Assembly (NCBI GenBank): GCA_951812925.1
Contig: OX638369.1
Span: 3,410,001-3,474,000 of the forward strand
DNA: 64,000 nt
Origin: Calliopum simillimum
Taxonomy: Eukaryota; Arthropoda; Insecta; Diptera; Lauxaniidae
Direction: 5' to 3'
How positions within the stretch are numbered: the first letter of the stretch is position 1; every line of letters begins with the position of its first letter. The notes beneath the pieces are model-generated. The model was not told the DNA's origin and ran no database searches. It saw only the letters and a program-made list of their open reading frames with translations. Made by a program: the position numbers and the translations under genes. This document shows, piece by piece, positions 57,356-64,000 of this stretch.

Positions 57356-58720
57356 ATGAGTGCTGATAGACCGATTCCCTCGGGGAATCGGTTTAGTGTT
57401 CTTTTGGATGAAATTCCAGAAACTAGCCGCCGACCTAAGAAAAAGAAATTAAGCTCCACTAAAGAACCTTTTCCAATTATATCCAATTTTGCTAAAACTG
57501 CTAGTAACCCAAAGTTCCTAACAATAAAATCTACCGACGAATCCAAACCTCTTTCTTCCTTCAGCGTCTTTGCAATAAAGAAAGCCTTGGACTGCATAAG
57601 CACTGAATTAGAAAAAGTTAGTATACTTCGTGATGGTAATCTTTTGATTCTTACCAAATCAGAAAAAGTCGCTAATAAATTTTTAAAAGAAACAAACTTC
57701 GGTGGTCTATGCACAGTGTCTGTTAGTCTTCATGAATCTTTAAACTCTTGCAAAGGTACAATTTATGACCGCAACCTCATTCCAACTTCCGAACAAGAAA
57801 TTCTTGATGACTTAAAAACTCAAGGTGTCACTAATGTGTACAAGTTCACTAAAAAAACTAATGATGGGAGTCCCACACCAACAGGCGTCATTCTTCTGAC
57901 TTTCAACGCATTCCAACTTCCAAGCCAAATCGACATTGCCTGGTACACTGTAAAAGTTCAAGAATATTTCCCAAATCCAATGCGGTGTAAAAGTTGTCAA
58001 TTAATTGGCCACACAACAAAATATTGCAAAAAATCACCATCATGCGGTACTTGCAACCTACCCCCCCACCATCCAAATAAATGTACACGAGTAATGTGTG
58101 CTAACTGTTTAGCTTCACACACTTCCTTCTCCAACGACTGCCCAAAGTACCAACAAGAGAAAGAAGTTTTAAAAATTAAAACACAAAATAAATGTAGCAT
58201 TGCCGAAGCTCGGCGTAAATACAAAGAACAATATAAAAATTTAAACCCACAGACATCATTCTCTGATGTCACAAAAACCTCAACTCAAAACAAAAAATTA
58301 TCACAAAACGAAAAATTAACACAAAACGAAAGTTCAATACTCTCTCCAAATCGTGAAAAAACAACAAACTCTAGCAATGATTTCTCACAAGAAACAGAAC
58401 AATCAACTACCATTAATCCATTCTTGGACACTGATCTCGATGCCTCACAACCTCTTCAAACCTCTCTTTCTTCCGATAATCAAGTAAACACAAACGCCAA
58501 TAACTCAATGCATTCTCGCGCTCTTTCCTCACCAAATTCGTCAAAAAATTCAGCCACTCATCAACAAAACTCACTGTTTCATAAAAATGATCTTCAGCAA
58601 CCTTCTCAACTCCCTCTCACTTCCACAACATCTACTTGCTCTAACTTAACTATTAAGCACTCAGTTTGTGCAACTAACAACAATACAATTCTCATAGACT
58701 CTCCCGACGAAATGTGTTAA
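57356..58720 (+). CDS. I-clade ORF1 protein, Gag-like with zinc knuckles, 454 aa
   Basis: This RNA-binding protein packages the retrotransposon RNA. I chose the ATG at 57356 (MSADRPIPSGNRFSVL). Residues about 70-190 contain a region similar to the RRM-like part of I/jockey ORF1 proteins (FAIKKALDCIS, GNLLILTKSEKVANKFLKE). Three CCHC knuckles follow at about residues 209-262: CKSCQLIGHTTKYC (C-x2-C-x4-H-x4-C), CGTCNLPPHHPNKC (same spacing) and CANCLASHTSFSNDC (C-x2-C-x3-H-x6-C). The remaining C-terminus is Ser/Thr/Gln/Asn-rich and probably disordered. The frame is intact. ORF2 begins 65 nt after the stop. Confidence 0.88.
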   Translation: MSADRPIPSGNRFSVLLDEIPETSRRPKKKKLSSTKEPFPIISNFAKTASNPKFLTIKSTDESKPLSSFSVFAIKKALDCISTELEKVSILRDGNLLILTKSEKVANKFLKETNFGGLCTVSVSLHESLNSCKGTIYDRNLIPTSEQEILDDLKTQGVTNVYKFTKKTNDGSPTPTGVILLTFNAFQLPSQIDIAWYTVKVQEYFPNPMRCKSCQLIGHTTKYCKKSPSCGTCNLPPHHPNKCTRVMCANCLASHTSFSNDCPKYQQEKEVLKIKTQNKCSIAEARRKYKEQYKNLNPQTSFSDVTKTSTQNKKLSQNEKLTQNESSILSPNREKTTNSSNDFSQETEQSTTINPFLDTDLDASQPLQTSLSSDNQVNTNANNSMHSRALSSPNSSKNSATHQQNSLFHKNDLQQPSQLPLTSTTSTCSNLTIKHSVCATNNNTILIDSPDEMC

Positions 58721-58785
58721 AACACACGCATTACTCTTTTTATTAGAAGTAACGATCAGTGTGAAATCATATTAATTCAGCTGTC

Positions 58786-61700
58786 ATGATACTGAATATT
58801 CTACAATGGAATATGAAAGGCTATCACAACAACTACATAGAATTAGAAACTCTCATAAAAGCCCACTCTCCCCACATTTTTTGTCTTCAAGAAACTCATA
58901 TCAAACATAATATTGTTCCATACACTCCAAAACAATATACTGGTTATTTTCATAATTTTTCCCATAATAATTATGCAAAACAAGGCTCCGGAATTCTTGT
59001 GCATAAAAATGTGCCACACAAACGCGTTAACATTCAATCTGCTATCTCAGTAGTTGCTCTAGAATTCAACATTAAATTTCCCATAACTATTCTCTCTGTT
59101 TATATTCCACCAAATCAAACAATAGTCATATCGGATCTTCACAATTTAATTTCTAATGTTAACACTCCAATCATATTAACAGGAGATTTGAATGGTTGGA
59201 GTCCCCTATGGGGCTCCCAAACTTATAATCGCATAGGCCAAGTTATAGAAGACTTTGTTTTAGCATCTAGTGTTGCGGTTTTAAATGATGGGTCTCCAAC
59301 TCATTTTTCCACCCACAAATCATTCACTAATATAGATTTGACTCTATGTTCCCCTCAATTCCTTCCAAGCTCAACGTGGACCACACTAGAGGATCTTCAC
59401 AACAGTGACCACTTTCCAATTTCGACTAAAATAACCCTCTCTATTCCCCAAAGTTCTTTCTTCAGTAAACCTATTAAATACAACTGCAATCTTGCAGATT
59501 GGAAAAATTTCAAACTTATATATGTAACAATCACTATAATATACCGGCAGCAACAAATATTAACAGAGCAGCGGCTCAAATCCAAAAAATCATTCGCTCT
59601 TCAGCAAACAATTCCATTCCTCTAACATCTCCTAAAAGAGTGACGCGTAACGTTCCGTGGTGGAACAGGAACCTTAAAAAACTACAAGAAGAAAAGCAAC
59701 AGGCATGGAAATTTTTTCGTAGAAATCTTACTACAGCAAATTTAATAGAATATAGAAAAAAAAACGCTATTTTTAACAAAGAAAAAAGGAAAGCTAAAGC
59801 TGATAGCTTTGAAAAACTAACAACTATTATAAATCCTAATTCTACTACTTCTACTATTTGGAAAAAAATTAAAGTACTTACTGGAAACTATGTTCCTTTT
59901 ACAATAAATTCAATTAAATCTCAAAATAGTATTATAACTAGTCATGAGTCCATATCATCTAATTTCGCCCAATTCTATTCAAATAATTCTCGATTCGAAA
60001 ATTTTCCACCAGATTTTAAAATCAGCTATGACAATATCTTATCGGCACCTTGCCCCGAATACCTCAATCCAAAAGCAAGATACCTAAATATTGACTTCAA
60101 CCTTAATGAAATGGAATCTTGTTTAAAATCTCTGACAGGAAGCACCCCAGGTTTTGACAAAATTACGTACAAGATGATAAAAAACTGTCCCCTACAAATG
60201 AAATTAAGAATTCTTTCGTTATACAATAATATTTTTAGAACAGGATCTATACCACAAAGCTTTAAAACTGCCATTGTCATTCCAATACGTAAGCCTAATA
60301 AAGCACTAGACGAAATTTCGAGTTACAGGCCTATTTCTCTTTTGCCCTGCATTGGAAAACTTTTGGAGAAAATGGTCTCTAAAAGGCTGGTGTGGTATCT
60401 CACATCAATAAAATATTTAACAGCAAATCAAGTTGGCTTTAAAACTGGTACCAACACAACTGATATTTTAATTTATATTGACCATCTTATTTGCAAAACC
60501 CTTTCCAGCAAAAACCATATCTCAGTTCTATCGATAGACTTCGAGAAAGCATTCGACAAAATAGGTGGTCATATTGTCCTAAAAAAACTACAAGAACTTA
60601 AAGTTGGTCCAAAATTATATAACTTTATAAAATCTTTTCTGACCCACAGAAAATTTCGATGTAGAGTAAACAATGTACTGTCGTCAACTCATTCATTATT
60701 CAACGGAATCCCTCAAGGATCTCCATTGTCTGTCACATTATTCTTATTAGCCTTTGACGATCTAAGTCGACTTTTATTGAACAACAAAAATATACACCAC
60801 TGCTTATACGCTGATGATCTCTATGTCATATGCAACAAAAAAGAAACAAATGAAATAAATTTACACTTTACAGAGGTATTAAATACCATTAACCAATGGT
60901 CTCAAGAGTCGGGTGCTCTAATCTCGAAAGAAAAATGTAAACACTTGCATGTTTGTAGGAAACTCAAATGTAATAATATTAATGTATCTTTCAATGGACA
61001 TAACATAGAAAATGTAAACTCCTTAAAAATTCTAGGTTTAGTTTTTGACTGTAAAAATAGTTTTAAGAACCACTGTTTAGATTTAAGAAAAAATTTATCT
61101 GCCAGGGTTAATATTATCAAATATCTTTCATCAAGCAAAAGCCATGTTCATACAAACTCACTCTTAAATGTAACAAAATTAACCATTTTATCAAAAATCG
61201 ATTACGGATTACAGATTTATGGCAAATGTTCGAAATCACACTTAAATAAAATTAAAGCCCCTTATCACACTGCGATTAGAAGAAGCCTTCGTGCTTTTAA
61301 AACTACTCCCATAAAGAACCTTCTAGCGGAAGCAGGCTTTCTTAGCATAGAAGACAGAACTCAATACCTGAGAAACCGTTTTACTCCTAAACTGTACTGC
61401 GATCCATCACACATCCTCAGCAAAGAAATAAGTCTCATGAAAGTACGTAAGAGAAAACTTTCAATGGATTCAGGCTTGGCAAAAGTCATGGAGCTACAAA
61501 AAAATCTTTCGCAAAACACACCAATAAAGAAACCGACAATTGGCATTCCCCCCTGGAGAATTTCAGCCAGTTCATTTATAGAAGACCTGACAGCACTTCC
61601 AAAAAACAACACAACGCCCACAATCTACCAGCAAAGTTTTTTAAGAGCTGTAAGCCAACTGAAAAACGAAAACTGGAAATTAATGTTTACGGACGGATCT

Positions 61701-62483
61701 AAAAACCAGTATGGAATTGCATTTGCAGTAACAAACTCCTTCGGAAGAACTCTAATTAATGGCTCACTACCTTTTAATGCAACAGTCTTTGAAGCTGAGC
61801 TTCAAGGTGTCTTATCGTGTCTTCAATTAGTAAAGCAGATAAAAGACAAATTTATTATTTGCACTGACAGTTTGTCGCTGTTCGAAGCGGTGAAAAATAT
61901 CTCCAACAACGACGAAGTGATAACCACAATACGGCAGTTAACTATGGAAATGTATAGAAAAGTAAAATTAATGTGGATACCTGGACATGCAGGCATCAAC
62001 GGTAACGAGTCTGTCGACTTGGCTGCTAAACTTGCTACAAGAGCACCACTGATCACATTCATGCCATTTAGTACAAAATCAATTTCCAGACAAGCCTCAA
62101 ATGATTTCTACAAATCTGTTCTACAGCAATGGAGTGATTACAACCATAGCTACACAAGATTGAATCCATCACGATCTGGACTCATCCTTCCTGTAACAAC
62201 TTCTACTTGGATGAATAGATGCTATACTAGACTTCGGCTGGGACACGCAACCTTCTCTCACGAACACATTTTAAGGCGCGAACCACAACCTATGTGCCAA
62301 TTTTGCAACAGTTCTCCAACGTCTACAACCCACATGCTAATAACCTGCAACGCTATATCCTCAATTCGACAATCTTCCTTCCAAAACACCAATCCTCTAG
62401 ATATCCTCTCTCTACCAACTGAAAATAATGTAAAGCTACTGTATCAATACCTTAAGAACCTAAATCTGTGCAATAGGATTTAA
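58786..62483 (+). pseudogene. I-clade ORF2 (endonuclease-RT-RNase H) with one frameshift
   Basis: The first part (58786 to about 59500) is an AP-type endonuclease: ILQWNMKGYHNN, LQETHI, GSGILVHKN, LTGDLNGWSPLWGS and SDHFPI. The frame is lost at an A5 run (59503-59507); one base appears to be missing. The rest reads on in another frame to 62483: RT with YRPISLLPCIGKLLEK, IDFEKAFDKI, GIPQGSPLSVTLF and catalytic LYADDLYV (about residue 435 of the second part), then RNase H with TDGSKNQYG, FEAELQGV, CTDSLSLFEAV and WIPGHAGINGNESVDLAAK carrying the D-E-D-D residues, then a terminal zinc motif CQFCNSSPTSTTHMLITC. Apart from the frameshift I see no damage. A homopolymer sequencing error is a real alternative, in which case the gene is intact. 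Confidence 0.85.
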
Positions 62484-62578
62484 ATTTACTTTCTTTTTTT
62501 TTTATCTTGTTTTAATTAAAGCCGATAGCCCTGGCAGCTAGTGCTTATGTTAATTATTAGTTATAATTTTAATTGTAA

Positions 62579-62603
62579 TTAATAAAGAAATAATAATAAT
62601 AAT
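62579..62603 (+). repeat. TAA-repeat tail of the I-clade element
   Basis: AATAAAGAAA is followed by about five TAA units directly before the 3' target duplication. This is the characteristic 3' end of I-clade elements, in place of poly-A. Confidence 0.85.
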
Positions 62604-62615
62604 AACTTGCTCTTA

Positions 62616-63599
62616 ATGTTGATACTAAAACTGTGTCACTAAACATATTACAATCTAAAAGAGCTCTTTGTCTACACTAAAATCAATCCATTCAAGAACA
62701 ACCTCCGCTCTGTAGATAATAATCGAGAAAAAATTTAAAACTCAATTGCAAAATTATCAAGCTGTATCAAATAAAAATGCAGAAAAAGAAACTTTAAGCT
62801 TTTTTCTCCAACGAATTGTAAAAAATGTGTAATTTAAAACTGCATTAATGCTTGTTACACACTACTAATGTCCTTTTTACAAGGACATATCTCATATGCT
62901 AACGAACATGACACAGGGATTTGCTTTTCTACTTTTGGTTAAATTTTGCAATTTCAATTCGTAGCCGTGTGCGTTTGCTGCACACACACAGTTTGAAGTC
63001 AGTTGATGTAAAATGGATAACGTTTGCTTGAGTCTCGTAAGCTTTTCCCAGTGTCGCAGCATAATAAGCAGCTGCAATTGCAGCAATGTCAGATCGCAAG
63101 ACATGCAGACGGAGGATAAGACAATCGGTCCACCAACAGACATGAGAACACATTTACACCAAACCACCACCCAATGACATTATGATAAAATGCAAATCCT
63201 GAATAACACCAAGATGCGAACATTCAACTTCCTTGCTGGCGCTGTGCTTTTACCGCATTTGTATGCAATTCGTTGACACAATTGATCCGTGTGCCATGTT
63301 TTATGTCAGATATGAAGAAAAAGATGATGTAGAAAATTTAGTTGTTTTTTCGCTTTTAAGTTTTCTTGCACTTTAATGTAGTTTAACATAAAATACAAAT
63401 TCAAAAAATGTTTGCTTTGAAATAGTCACGTAAAATATGTCCAAAAGAAGATATTATTTATTGGGTCTTGAAGTAAGTTTCCAGCGTTTGGCAAAAGATT
63501 GTCACACCAGTAGATTTCGGGCAAAAATGGCAGATTTTAAGCTGTCAACAATTTATAAATTGAAAGATGGGAAAGTTGTAGCTTCCAGTTTTTGGTCAA
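62616..63599. other. Interval without recognisable gene
   Basis: The minus-strand frames at 62892-63170 have no family resemblance and lack a convincing gene structure. Nothing else is supported. Confidence 0.4.
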
Positions 63600-63955
63600 A
63601 TTTTTATAGCACGTGATATTCATATGAAAATTGTCATAAGGTTATAATATCATGAGATTTTTATGTCATGAGATTTAATGTTATTGAATTTTTATATTAA
63701 GAAATATAATCTTTTCGCGACTGTTAATTATCTGTCAAATTTTTTGTGAAATATTTATCGCATGCGGTTTTAGTTTCATGAAATTTTGTATGCCACGAAA
63801 TTTTTATGCCATGATATTTTTTTACGTCATGAGATTTTTATGCCGTGTGATTTTAATGTCATGAATTTTTTTGTCTAATATCATGAGAATTTTATGTCAT
63901 GAGATTTTTATATCATGAGAGTTCATTTCATTGAATTTTTATATTCAGAATTTCT
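63600..63955. repeat. ATCATGAGATTTTT minisatellite
   Basis: About fifteen imperfect 15-18-bp units of the type GTCATGAGATTTTTAT (variants GCCATGATATTTTT, GCCGTGTGATTTTA, ATCATGAGAATTTT) run in tandem, broken near 63680-63750 by more diverged units. Confidence 0.7.
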
Positions 63956-64000
63956 TGGTATGAAATTTTTTAACATATACGCCTCTGTCAAGGTGACATC

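Larger units (their letters stand above)
57170..62603 (+). mobile_element. Near-complete I-clade non-LTR retrotransposon, 5.4 kb
   Basis: A perfect 12-bp target duplication AACTTGCTCTTA flanks the element (57158-57169, 62604-62615). It has a 5' leader of about 186 nt, ORF1 with three zinc knuckles, ORF2 with endonuclease, RT and RNase H, and a 3' tail of TAA repeats. TAA tails and RNase H are marks of the I clade, and the length is close to the Drosophila I factor. Perfect duplications and only one visible coding lesion suggest a recent insertion. Confidence 0.92.

Overview
This looks like a stretch of insect nuclear DNA, most likely from a higher fly (a tephritid-like genome is my guess). 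It is strongly AT-rich, with long A/T runs, CA/GT and CAG/CAA microsatellites, an I-clade retrotransposon with a Drosophila-type core promoter, and INE-1/DINE-1-like repeats. There is no bacterial gene organisation. Only one convincing host gene is visible: a 419-aa secreted protein on the minus strand near the left edge (909-2168). Almost everything else I can name is a transposable element, often inserted inside another element.

Layout, left to right. 1-2.2 kb: a short palindrome and the secreted-protein gene. 2.6-9.8 kb: two long copies of a Helitron/Helentron-like repeat (2597-4756, 7853-9829), a foldback element (5632-6270) carrying a TTAA-flanked piggyBac-type MITE, a hAT-type MITE (6537-6920), a jockey-clade LINE tail (7422-7853), and a Mutator-type MITE (8265-8815) inside the second Helitron-like copy. 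13.2-14.5 kb: a complete mariner-like transposon with an open transposase frame. 14.9-20.0 kb: a Mutator-type deletion derivative inside a foldback element, a dead Tc1-like element split by a second hAT MITE, and a PIF/Harbinger element with a decayed but spliceable transposase. 21.8-23.9 kb: a nearly perfect palindrome with arms of about 0.92 kb. 25.5-40.7 kb: a third, deleted copy of the Helitron-like repeat, two INE-1-like copies, a TTAA-type element and several foldbacks. 46.2-50.4 kb: a TIR element interrupted by a full-length RTE-like LINE with one open 934-aa frame. 50.9-55 kb: a degenerate minisatellite, a small mariner-type MITE and a large foldback that received a second copy of the 5.6-kb foldback family. 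57.17-62.60 kb: an almost intact I-clade LINE with ORF1, ORF2, perfect target duplications and an internal Inr+DPE promoter, with one single-base frameshift. The right end (63.6-64 kb) is a minisatellite.

The window is therefore best read as a TE graveyard with a few young arrivals (mariner-like, RTE-like LINE, I-clade LINE). Target-site duplications and paralogous empty sites give relative insertion ages in several places. The intervals 9.9-12.9, 20.1-21.1, 23.9-25.5, 27.9-29.3, 30.6-37.0, 40.8-46.2, 51.4-53.1, 55-56.4 and 62.6-63.6 kb hold no gene I can support. They may be intron or intergenic DNA of a host gene whose exons I cannot recognise. All alignments were done by eye, so identities and exact edges are approximate.
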